Shown: positions 30,001 to 39,700 of the stretch, in pieces | How the letters are laid out: the number at the start of each line of letters is the position of its first letter | Numbering within the stretch: the first letter of the stretch is position 1 | Position numbers and translations under genes: made by a program | The notes under the pieces: model-generated | What the model was told of the DNA's origin: nothing | The model's database searches: none | The model's input: the letters and a program-made list of their open reading frames with translations, nothing else | Source of the DNA: Amaranthus tricolor | Lineage: Eukaryota > Streptophyta > Magnoliopsida > Caryophyllales > Amaranthaceae | Length of the DNA stretch: 64,000 bases | Assembly: GCF_026212465.1 (NCBI RefSeq) | Contig: NC_080056.1 | Coordinates: 4,757,810 to 4,821,809 of the forward strand | Reading direction: 5' to 3'

Positions 30001-32527
30001 CTTGTTCTTTATCTGTATCATGTTCAGCTATTTTTCTAAAAATTCTTTGAGCAAATAATTTTGGTAGTCCTGATATAAATTTTTCTTTCCAAAAACTTTG
30101 ATTGCAATCTTGTCTTTGTAAAACATAACTAAAGAAGGTATCTTTATACCATCTATAGTCACTTAATGTTGGGCAACGTAAATTTTGTAAAATCGTTTCT
30201 CCAGAAGAAAGAGTTTGAGTAGGGTTACCGACAAAATGAAAGGCAATAACTATGATTAAGAAATCACAGCAGTCAGATTTTTGAAATACATTTCCTTGAT
30301 CATCCATGATGTCAGTAACGTGATTCAAAATTTCTAATCTGTCTTGTAAAGTGAGAAGATTATCCCACCAGTTTTTTAATTGCCCAGTAAAACCTGATAT
30401 AATAAAACCAAAAATTATTTGTTCATCCAAAGGTTTTGCCTTGTAAGCTACAATAGCCATTCCCATATTTTGAAGAGTATTAAGAATTTCATAATCAGAT
30501 TTTCCATCTATGTTCCATTCATGGATCATATCTGGGGAAAAGGATTTGGAGGTAAATGTAGACCTTTCTTCATATTGAAGATCAACAGGAGTAGGCCTAG
30601 GATAATAGTTTTTTGTAGGGATATTCTTCCAAGATGATCGTATTTTATTAATTTGATGAGGATCATTATCAGATTCTTGAAATTGCTTTGCAACTTTTGA
30701 AATGATTAAAGACTCAGAATTTTCTTCATCAGAAGATATCTCTGAACTTTGATATTTACTCAAAACCTTAATATGACTTGGACTATCTGCTAATTTTTGT
30801 AAAGATTTTTGAATTTTATCTAACACTGCAGAATTAGAGTTAGAAGAAGTAAAACCATTTTTTGGAAACATTTGAGTCATAGGTATAGTTAATCCTGGTG
30901 GTTTGAAATGCGGTGCAGAAACCTTATTAGATCCTAATGATGCAATCGTATTAGGGGCTATGGATCTAGAGGTTTCTTTTTGTAAATTATCAACCTTATT
31001 TGAAAGTTGATCTACTTGTGTAGCAACGGTATGAAGGATTTGATTTGTAAAATTATTTTGATGATAAATTTTAATGATGTCTTCTACATTTGGAGTTTTA
31101 TCTGTTTGATCTACTCTTCCTTCTTTAAAAGGACTAGCCTTTATTTCACGGTCATAATAGGGAAAAGTAATATTTTGTAATGGTGGATGAACTGAACTAA
31201 TTGTTTGTCCATCCTTCAAAACCCAATTTTTTTGAAGTTTGGTTTGTACAAATATGTGATTTTGAGAATATGGATTAGCAATACCTTGTTTTTCACAAAA
31301 CAATAAAAACCATGTAAAAAACGGGATATTAATTTGAATAGTATTCATATCTTTATACCATACATCTCTTATTGAGTCTTTAAAGGAGCGAGAAAAAGAT
31401 CTAAACCAATCTCGATGTTCAGCATTGTGAGAGGAATTAAATTCATCTCTTAGATAGTTTTTATCTATTTCAAAATCTTTAGTAATTGTATTGATAGAGT
31501 CAAAATTTTGCATATCAGACATTGTGGGAGATGCAGGTCTAGATGAAGAGATTTGAGAAGTTTGAGAAGCATTTGCTTCATATTCAGGAATAGGAGATTT
31601 ATATCTGACTTTGATTGGTTCAGAAATGACTGAAGTTGTTTTTTGAGGAAAAGAAAAAGATCTTCGTGGATAGTTGGAAGAAGAAGTACAAGGAGAACTA
31701 GATAATTCTCTCATAGACCCAAACCTTATAAGAACTTTATTTTCGTCTTCCTCAATGCATTCTATTTCTTGTCTTATGTTTCTAGGAGGCATTGGATTTG
31801 AGAATTGAAATGTCTCAGGAATAGAAATTTGATCCCATCTCAAGGTTTTTGCTGTAGAAACTATTGATTTAGTATTCTCAGCATGAACCTCTATAAAAAT
31901 AGTTTCTTCTTTTGAAGAAGCCTCATGTATGAATTTTGGATTAACTGTGGAATTCATTAATCTAAAATAAACACGGAAAACAATTGCAAAATTTCTAGCA
32001 AACTCTTTAAATTTATTATTTAAAATTTGAATATCTAAAATTAATGAAGATAAGATTAATGGGTCTTGAAGATCTACTGTAAAGTTTGGAAAACAATTGA
32101 AATATATTGGGCCATTACAGATATTAGTTTGAATCATAGCCAAAACAGAATCTTTATAATTATTAAGTCGATCGTCTCTGAGAGCTAGGAAAATTGGACA
32201 ATCAACTCCTTTATGAACTAATGGTTTTATTCCTATTTGAACAAGGCCAAAATGAATGAATCTAAATCTGTGTTTGAGATAAGCTTTAATGCTGGATTCT
32301 GAAAGTAAATGCATAGTTTCAGATTCTTTTTGAATGCTTCTAGTCTCTTCATGAGTTTTGATGCTAAATGCAGTCTTAAAATCAGTAATGCCTATATGAT
32401 AAATTTTTGTAAGATTTTCTTTTGGAATTTCCCAATTTGAAAAGTTCTTTTCTATATGAACTTCACTACTTTGAATTATATTATTAGGTGATCCTAAACT
32501 AATAGCTTTCCTTAACCAGTTTGCCAT
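26987..32527 (-). CDS. Viral polyprotein ORF1, minus-strand complete unit
   Basis: An open 1846-residue polyprotein starts at the ATG at 32527 (minus strand) with all domains and catalytic motifs, matching unit 2 in translation. The intact primer site lies upstream at 32714-32727. Upstream of that, the unit is cut inside the intergenic AT-rich stretch (32752-32762), so this copy has lost its own promoter. Its 3' half lies in the inverted repeat arm and its 5' half in the central spacer. Confidence 0.93.
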   Translation of the reverse strand: MANWLRKAISLGSPNNIIQSSEVHIEKNFSNWEIPKENLTKIYHIGITDFKTAFSIKTHEETRSIQKESETMHLLSESSIKAYLKHRFRFIHFGLVQIGIKPLVHKGVDCPIFLALRDDRLNNYKDSVLAMIQTNICNGPIYFNCFPNFTVDLQDPLILSSLILDIQILNNKFKEFARNFAIVFRVYFRLMNSTVNPKFIHEASSKEETIFIEVHAENTKSIVSTAKTLRWDQISIPETFQFSNPMPPRNIRQEIECIEEDENKVLIRFGSMRELSSSPCTSSSNYPRRSFSFPQKTTSVISEPIKVRYKSPIPEYEANASQTSQISSSRPASPTMSDMQNFDSINTITKDFEIDKNYLRDEFNSSHNAEHRDWFRSFSRSFKDSIRDVWYKDMNTIQINIPFFTWFLLFCEKQGIANPYSQNHIFVQTKLQKNWVLKDGQTISSVHPPLQNITFPYYDREIKASPFKEGRVDQTDKTPNVEDIIKIYHQNNFTNQILHTVATQVDQLSNKVDNLQKETSRSIAPNTIASLGSNKVSAPHFKPPGLTIPMTQMFPKNGFTSSNSNSAVLDKIQKSLQKLADSPSHIKVLSKYQSSEISSDEENSESLIISKVAKQFQESDNDPHQINKIRSSWKNIPTKNYYPRPTPVDLQYEERSTFTSKSFSPDMIHEWNIDGKSDYEILNTLQNMGMAIVAYKAKPLDEQIIFGFIISGFTGQLKNWWDNLLTLQDRLEILNHVTDIMDDQGNVFQKSDCCDFLIIVIAFHFVGNPTQTLSSGETILQNLRCPTLSDYRWYKDTFFSYVLQRQDCNQSFWKEKFISGLPKLFAQRIFRKIAEHDTDKEQALNNTTYGGLFAFIKKEGLSLCEELKLQAKYTSEKKQSRKEIGCFCEAFGMEAIRAPSTKKKIKKQFSKFSKDKNKNSYPSYYRKKRGKKNFGNFRKSNKAFKIFCYSCGKPGHKANACTTKKKIQELFINDSELGDKISKILLQTPESTSSSSSEKEDDEILQINDQTSDSESSISSSPIKCINVLTDKEKNVEFLFDLVDKIQDKEIKRETLLKLKTMVLGETSTSKNKESIPIPQIEPFNISKLLEKYSSKEMTSKLIPIKNQTLSVKDLQLEINKIKEDIISIKNSLKHLEIKDFELETKLSILENPIYKENLSLGKEKVNGDDDDFITVINKINFQKWYAPVTFQIGDFQKTYIALIDSGADQNCLREGLVPTKFYEKTKTRLYSANSSPMDIKYKISKGKIINENYSFTNTFIIINDIKEEIILGTPFLTQIYPFWVDDKGVHTKILGKQLSFPFLSPMLQKDINLLQNSSVIQSINLIKQKEFQISSLKEEISFQRIEEQLQQSKLQQKIFNLENIFKSKVCADIPNAFWDRKRHIVTLPYEKDFSEKNIPTKARPIQMNSEHLEFCKKEIQTLLDKKLITPSKSPWSCAAFYVMNAAEKERGVPRLVINYKPLNKVLQWIRYPIPNKRDLINRLYKAKIFSKFDMKSGFWQIQIAKEDRYKTAFTVPFGHYEWNVMPFGLKNAPSEFQHIMNDIFNQFSSFIIVYIDDVLIFSHDIDQHFKHLHIFLNTVEKNGLVVSATKMKLFQTKIRFLGHDIYKGTIKPITRSLEFAEKFPNEIKDKTQLQRFLGCLNYISDFFPKLRQICMPLFQRLQKNPPPWSEIHTKTIIELKQKIKSLPCLGIPDPSAFMIVETDASEIGYGGILKQRIDTKEQLVRFHSGLWLGPQKNYSTIKKEILSIVLCVSKFQDDLYNKKFLIRIDCKSAKEVLEKDVKNIVSKQIFARWQAILSVFDFQIEHIRGESNSLPDFLTREFLQGHHNAKEEESARKTQRVPEFR

Positions 32528-32713
32528 TAATAAATTAAATGTTGCATAAACTAAATATGACTGAATTGAATGGGAACAGTGGGACCACCTAACCGAGAAC
32601 ACCAAGACTTAAAATGGCTTACCAACAACTTAATTAGGCTGACCAAGCACTTTACCAACACTCAATACAAATGCAATTTAATAAATGCACAATTAATCAA
32701 TTTAATAACTTAC

Positions 32714-32727
32714 TGGCTCTGATACCA
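32714..32727 (-). other. Primer binding site (tRNA-Met), minus strand
   Basis: Complete TGGTATCAGAGCCA on the minus strand, belonging to the complete minus-strand unit. Upstream on that strand only about 35 bp of viral intergenic sequence remain before the central junction. Confidence 0.93.
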
Positions 32728-32762
32728 ATAGGGAGTACAGGATCGATAGAGAAAATAATTTA

Positions 32763-32850
32763 TTCAAAATGTATTTTTAAGAAAATTATTTCGTCTGTAG
32801 AATGGGGAGACCCTTATGCAGAACGAATTTTTTCAAAAAGATTTTTCCCT
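32763..32850 (+). pseudogene. ORF2 scrap at the centre of the inverted repeat
   Basis: An 88-bp plus-strand fragment of ORF2 (107 bp with flanking microhomologies, matching positions 314-420) is wedged between the inverted and direct blocks. The left joint shares AAAATAATTTA (11 bp, 32752-32762) and the right joint shares CAAAATTA (8 bp, 32851-32858). It encodes nothing by itself; an out-of-frame ATG at 32802 happens to read into the downstream polyprotein fragment. Confidence 0.88.
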
Positions 32851-34958
32851 CAAAATTATCTATTTTAGAAAACCCCATCTATAAAGAAAATCTTTCTTTG
32901 GGAAAAGAGAAAGTTAATGGGGATGATGATGATTTTATCACTGTTATTAATAAAATTAATTTTCAAAAATGGTATGCACCAGTTACTTTTCAAATTGGAG
33001 ATTTTCAAAAAACCTATATTGCTTTAATTGATAGTGGAGCGGATCAAAATTGCTTAAGGGAAGGATTAGTCCCAACTAAATTTTATGAAAAAACAAAAAC
33101 TCGGTTATATAGTGCAAATAGTTCACCCATGGATATTAAATATAAAATTTCAAAAGGAAAGATCATAAATGAAAATTATAGTTTTACTAATACTTTCATT
33201 ATTATTAATGATATTAAGGAAGAAATAATATTAGGCACTCCCTTTTTAACACAAATTTATCCTTTTTGGGTTGATGACAAAGGTGTTCATACAAAAATTT
33301 TAGGGAAACAATTATCATTTCCTTTTTTAAGTCCCATGTTACAAAAAGATATTAATTTATTACAAAATTCTTCAGTAATACAAAGTATAAATTTAATAAA
33401 ACAAAAAGAATTTCAAATTTCTTCTTTAAAAGAAGAAATTTCTTTTCAAAGGATTGAAGAACAATTACAACAATCAAAATTGCAACAAAAAATTTTTAAT
33501 TTAGAAAATATTTTTAAATCAAAAGTTTGTGCTGATATTCCAAATGCCTTTTGGGATAGAAAAAGGCATATTGTCACATTGCCATATGAAAAAGATTTCT
33601 CTGAAAAAAATATTCCTACAAAAGCTAGACCCATCCAAATGAATTCTGAGCATCTTGAATTCTGCAAGAAAGAAATTCAAACTCTTTTAGATAAAAAATT
33701 AATAACTCCATCCAAATCTCCTTGGAGCTGTGCAGCATTTTATGTTATGAATGCAGCAGAAAAAGAAAGAGGAGTTCCTAGATTAGTTATTAATTACAAA
33801 CCTTTAAACAAAGTTCTTCAATGGATAAGATATCCAATCCCAAATAAAAGAGATTTAATTAATCGCTTATATAAAGCCAAAATATTTTCAAAATTTGATA
33901 TGAAATCTGGTTTCTGGCAAATACAAATTGCTAAAGAAGATAGGTATAAAACTGCATTCACGGTACCATTTGGACATTATGAGTGGAATGTAATGCCTTT
34001 TGGACTTAAAAATGCTCCTTCTGAATTTCAACATATAATGAATGATATTTTCAATCAATTTTCTTCATTCATAATTGTTTATATAGATGATGTTTTAATT
34101 TTTTCTCATGATATTGATCAACATTTCAAACATTTACATATATTTCTAAACACTGTTGAAAAAAATGGTTTAGTAGTTTCTGCCACTAAAATGAAATTAT
34201 TTCAAACAAAAATTAGATTTTTGGGACATGACATTTATAAAGGAACAATCAAGCCAATTACAAGGTCTTTAGAATTTGCAGAAAAATTCCCTAACGAAAT
34301 TAAAGACAAAACCCAGTTACAAAGATTTTTGGGATGTCTAAATTATATATCAGATTTTTTCCCAAAGCTCAGACAAATTTGCATGCCCCTCTTTCAAAGA
34401 CTTCAAAAAAATCCGCCTCCCTGGTCAGAAATTCATACTAAGACTATTATTGAATTAAAACAAAAAATCAAATCACTTCCATGTCTAGGCATTCCAGATC
34501 CATCTGCATTCATGATAGTAGAAACAGATGCATCAGAAATAGGATATGGTGGCATATTAAAACAAAGAATAGATACAAAAGAACAATTAGTTAGATTTCA
34601 TTCAGGTCTCTGGCTCGGACCTCAAAAAAATTATTCTACCATTAAAAAGGAAATTTTATCTATAGTACTATGCGTTTCAAAATTTCAAGATGATCTTTAC
34701 AACAAAAAATTTTTGATAAGGATCGACTGCAAATCTGCAAAAGAGGTTCTAGAAAAGGATGTCAAAAACATTGTTTCTAAACAAATTTTTGCAAGATGGC
34801 AAGCAATTTTATCAGTATTTGATTTTCAAATAGAGCATATAAGAGGCGAAAGTAACTCTCTCCCTGATTTCTTAACCAGAGAATTTCTACAGGGACATCA
34901 TAATGCCAAGGAAGAAGAATCAGCAAGAAAAACTCAAAGGGTTCCAGAGTTCAGATGA
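32851..34958 (+). pseudogene. 5'-truncated viral polyprotein (protease-RT-RNase H)
   Basis: Only the last 700 or so residues of the polyprotein remain, from the coiled coil just before the protease (SILENP) to the end. DSGA, YIDD and the RNase H aspartates are present and the frame is open. Movement protein, capsid and zinc knuckle are missing, as are promoter, leader and the native start. The fused upstream ATG at 32802 gives an open frame of 718 codons, but nothing suggests it is used. Confidence 0.88.
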
Positions 34959-36207
34959 TTACGAAATGGAACCAGATCCAAAACCAAACAAAACAGAACA
35001 AAATAAATTTTCATCCTCCAAAAATCTTCAAACTACCCTATCCATTTCAAACAAATTTACTCAACTAAATGATTTTCCCCCACTTCCATATTCACAAATT
35101 GTTCAAGAGCCTACTTCACAAAATATTATTTCAAATTCAAAACAAAAAGAACCAACTACAAAAATACCAACACAAAGCTTTACCAAATCTGCATACATTA
35201 CAAAAACCGAAATAGAAAATGTATATCTCACTAATTTTACAATTCCTCAAAGCCCACAAATTATTAATTCAATCAATCAAAAAACTTTTCCAAAAGGTTG
35301 CGAATGGATACCAGAAAATCGTTTTAAAACTCAAAGGTTTTATGAATTTATTTTAGTAGATTCAAACTCTGTTGAAATCCAACATATCAAGGATTCTTCA
35401 GAAAAAATAATTTATTCAAAATGTATTTTTAAGAAAATTATTTCGTCTGTAGAATGGGGAGACCCTTATGCAGAACGAATTTTTTCAAAAAGATTTTTCC
35501 CTCAAAATTACTCATACTATGATTACAAAATGGCCTGGTATAGAGCATTTTTATTCAGACCATTTGATCATTCATGGTTTTTTATATTTGACAAATATTG
35601 TCCAAAGAAATATCCTATGTGGTTTTATCATTGGTGGTATTTATTTGGACCAACTCCTCAAATTTATCCAAAAGAATGCAATGAGGGTTTCACAACTTTT
35701 GTTGCCAATTCAAATTATCAAGCTTATGAAACTCCAGTCATGTTTCATGCAGAATTTAAAATTCCATGGATTCTATGTTGGAGTTACTGTCTCAAACAAC
35801 ACCTTCCACGTCCATATCCATATTCATTAATAAGAGAATTCAAAATTAAATGGTGGGACAAATTTACCTTAGAAATTTGTTCAACAAAAAATGTTATCTC
35901 CTTTTTTCAAACCGGTATAAAAATGGAATACCAATCTCCATCAACCACCAACAAACCTTCACCCTCAAAAGCAACATCAAATTCAAACTCTCCTCAACAC
36001 AATAAAAATCCCAAAGTAGAAAGTCCAAATTCAGAATCATTATCTAAAGTCCAGAAAGCTATTCTCAAAAAGATTCTTGAAGATCCACAATATGCAAAGA
36101 AAATATTATCAGAAGAATCCTCTGATGAGATTTTATCGGAGTTTTCAAATGAGTCTTATGGTCCAACATTTGGTGGCCCATTTGCTCAAGATCCATACGA
36201 CTTTTAA
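34903..36207 (+). CDS. Viral ORF2 protein with Asp-to-Gly change
   Basis: This is an intact 434-residue copy. G at 36161 changes the tail from NESYDPTFGG to NESYGPTFGG; the mirror site in the other arm keeps Asp. The substitution must postdate the inverted duplication unless it was corrected in the other arm. It overlaps the truncated polyprotein by 56 bp. Confidence 0.85.
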   Translation: MPRKKNQQEKLKGFQSSDDYEMEPDPKPNKTEQNKFSSSKNLQTTLSISNKFTQLNDFPPLPYSQIVQEPTSQNIISNSKQKEPTTKIPTQSFTKSAYITKTEIENVYLTNFTIPQSPQIINSINQKTFPKGCEWIPENRFKTQRFYEFILVDSNSVEIQHIKDSSEKIIYSKCIFKKIISSVEWGDPYAERIFSKRFFPQNYSYYDYKMAWYRAFLFRPFDHSWFFIFDKYCPKKYPMWFYHWWYLFGPTPQIYPKECNEGFTTFVANSNYQAYETPVMFHAEFKIPWILCWSYCLKQHLPRPYPYSLIREFKIKWWDKFTLEICSTKNVISFFQTGIKMEYQSPSTTNKPSPSKATSNSNSPQHNKNPKVESPNSESLSKVQKAILKKILEDPQYAKKILSEESSDEILSEFSNESYGPTFGGPFAQDPYDF

Positions 36208-36750
36208 TATTGAGTTCACAAAAGTTCAATTCAAATGTTCAACAACTCAAATTAATTCATCCGGAAGCACAAACGTAAGCAATGACGAAATCAAAAGTAT
36301 CATTCAAATGTTCAACAACTCAAATTAATTCATCCGGAAGCACAAACGTAAGCAATGACGAAATCAAAAGCATCTCCAACAGTAATTCAAAGCATCTTCA
36401 ACAGTAAAGCATCTCCAACAGTGATTCAAAGCATCTTCAACAGTAAAGCATCTTCAATAGTAATTCAAAGCATCTTCTACAGTATTATAGTGTAACTTTA
36501 ATAATTATGTTTGTACTATTTCTCTTTAATTTCTTATTGGAAGAGCAGATTGCACCTTATCTCTTCCTTTGTGTATAAATAAAGTGTCTAGCTCTAAGAT
36601 GAGAGCATCCTGTAATTTTCTTTTGTTTAAGTCTTATCTCAAATAAATCTAACTTTCTTTACTTATCTTATTATTATCAATTATATAATAAGATTTATAT
36701 CCACAAAATTATTAAATTATTTTCTCTATCGATCCTGTACTCCCTATTGG
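36208..36750 (+). promoter_or_regulatory. Viral intergenic region upstream of the plus-strand chimeric ORF
   Basis: Complete promoter/poly(A) block (TATA at 36574) ending CTCCCTATTGG at 36750. The next base is the A of the chimeric polyprotein's ATG. The remaining primer-site bases and native leader are missing, exactly as in the minus-strand partner. Confidence 0.78.
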
Positions 36751-39700
36751 ATGGATATTAAATATAAAATTTCAAAAGGAAAGATCATAAATGAAAATTA
36801 TAGTTTTACTAATACTTTCATTATTATTAATGATATTAAGGAAGAAATAATATTAGGCACTCCCTTTTTAACACAAATTTATCCTTTTTGGGTTGATGAC
36901 AAAGGTGTTCATACAAAAATTTATCATATAGGCATTACTGATTTTAAGACTGCATTTAGCATCAAAACTCATGAAGAGACTAGAAGCATTCAAAAAGAAT
37001 CTGAAACTATGCATTTACTTTCAGAATCCAGCATTAAAGCTTATCTCAAACACAGATTTAGATTCATTCATTTTGGCCTTGTTCAAATAGGAATAAAACC
37101 ATTAGTTCATAAAGGAGTTGATTGTCCAATTTTCCTAGCTCTCAGAGACGATCGACTTAATAATTATAAAGATTCTGTTTTGGCTATGATTCAAACTAAT
37201 ATCTGTAATGGCCCAATATATTTCAATTGTTTTCCAAACTTTACAGTAGATCTTCAAGACCCATTAATCTTATCTTCATTAATTTTAGATATTCAAATTT
37301 TAAATAATAAATTTAAAGAGTTTGCTAGAAATTTTGCAATTGTTTTCCGTGTTTATTTTAGATTAATGAATTCCACAGTTAATCCAAAATTCATACATGA
37401 GGCTTCTTCAAAAGAAGAAACTATTTTTATAGAGGTTCATGCTGAGAATACTAAATCAATAGTTTCTACAGCAAAAACCTTGAGATGGGATCAAATTTCT
37501 ATTCCTGAGACATTTCAATTCTCAAATCCAATGCCTCCTAGAAACATAAGACAAGAAATAGAATGCATTGAGGAAGACGAAAATAAAGTTCTTATAAGGT
37601 TTGGGTCTATGAGAGAATTATCTAGTTCTCCTTGTACTTCTTCTTCCAACTATCCACGAAGATCTTTTTCTTTTCCTCAAAAAACAACTTCAGTCATTTC
37701 TGAACCAATCAAAGTCAGATATAAATCTCCTATTCCTGAATATGAAGCAAATGCTTCTCAAACTTCTCAAATCTCTTCATCTAGACCTGCATCTCCCACA
37801 ATGTCTGATATGCAAAATTTTGACTCTATCAATACAATTACTAAAGATTTTGAAATAGATAAAAACTATCTAAGAGATGAATTTAATTCCTCTCACAATG
37901 CTGAACATCGAGATTGGTTTAGATCTTTTTCTCGCTCCTTTAAAGACTCAATAAGAGATGTATGGTATAAAGATATGAATACTATTCAAATTAATATCCC
38001 GTTTTTTACATGGTTTTTATTGTTTTGTGAAAAACAAGGTATTGCTAATCCATATTCTCAAAATCACATATTTGTACAAACCAAACTTCAAAAAAATTGG
38101 GTTTTGAAGGATGGACAAACAATTAGTTCAGTTCATCCACCATTACAAAATATTACTTTTCCCTATTATGACCGTGAAATAAAGGCTAGTCCTTTTAAAG
38201 AAGGAAGAGTAGATCAAACAGATAAAACTCCAAATGTAGAAGACATCATTAAAATTTATCATCAAAATAATTTTACAAATCAAATCCTTCATACCGTTGC
38301 TACACAAGTAGATCAACTTTCAAATAAGGTTGATAATTTACAAAAAGAAACCTCTAGATCCATAGCCCCTAATACGATTGCATCATTAGGATCTAATAAG
38401 GTTTCTGCACCGCATTTCAAACCACCAGGATTAACTATACCTATGACTCAAATGTTTCCAAAAAATGGTTTTACTTCTTCTAACTCTAATTCTGCAGTGT
38501 TAGATAAAATTCAAAAATCTTTACAAAAATTAGCAGATAGTCCAAGTCATATTAAGGTTTTGAGTAAATATCAAAGTTCAGAGATATCTTCTGATGAAGA
38601 AAATTCTGAGTCTTTAATCATTTCAAAAGTTGCAAAGCAATTTCAAGAATCTGATAATGATCCTCATCAAATTAATAAAATACGATCATCTTGGAAGAAT
38701 ATCCCTACAAAAAACTATTATCCTAGGCCTACTCCTGTTGATCTTCAATATGAAGAAAGGTCTACATTTACCTCCAAATCCTTTTCCCCAGATATGATCC
38801 ATGAATGGAACATAGATGGAAAATCTGATTATGAAATTCTTAATACTCTTCAAAATATGGGAATGGCTATTGTAGCTTACAAGGCAAAACCTTTGGATGA
38901 ACAAATAATTTTTGGTTTTATTATATCAGGTTTTACTGGGCAATTAAAAAACTGGTGGGATAATCTTCTCACTTTACAAGACAGATTAGAAATTTTGAAT
39001 CACGTTACTGACATCATGGATGATCAAGGAAATGTATTTCAAAAATCTGACTGCTGTGATTTCTTAATCATAGTTATTGCCTTTCATTTTGTCGGTAACC
39101 CTACTCAAACTCTTTCTTCTGGAGAAACGATTTTACAAAATTTACGTTGCCCAACATTAAGTGACTATAGATGGTATAAAGATACCTTCTTTAGTTATGT
39201 TTTACAAAGACAAGATTGCAATCAAAGTTTTTGGAAAGAAAAATTTATATCAGGACTACCAAAATTATTTGCTCAAAGAATTTTTAGAAAAATAGCTGAA
39301 CATGATACAGATAAAGAACAAGCTCTTAATAATACTACTTATGGAGGACTTTTCGCTTTCATTAAAAAGGAAGGTCTTTCTTTATGTGAAGAACTCAAAC
39401 TCCAAGCCAAATATACCTCTGAAAAGAAACAATCTAGGAAAGAAATTGGATGTTTCTGTGAAGCATTTGGTATGGAAGCTATTAGAGCTCCCTCTACAAA
39501 AAAGAAAATTAAAAAACAATTTTCTAAATTTTCAAAAGATAAAAATAAAAATTCTTATCCTTCTTATTATCGAAAGAAACGAGGAAAGAAAAATTTCGGA
39601 AATTTCCGAAAATCAAACAAAGCTTTCAAAATCTTTTGTTATTCGTGTGGAAAACCTGGACATAAAGCAAATGCTTGTACCACAAAGAAAAAGATTCAAG

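Larger units (their letters stand above)
29095..32850. other. Spacer of the large inverted repeat
   Basis: The 3756 bp between the two arms hold the 5' half of the minus-strand complete unit (movement protein, capsid, knuckle), its primer site, 35 bp of intergenic sequence and a plus-strand scrap of ORF2. A transcript spanning both arms would fold into a hairpin with this loop. Confidence 0.85.
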
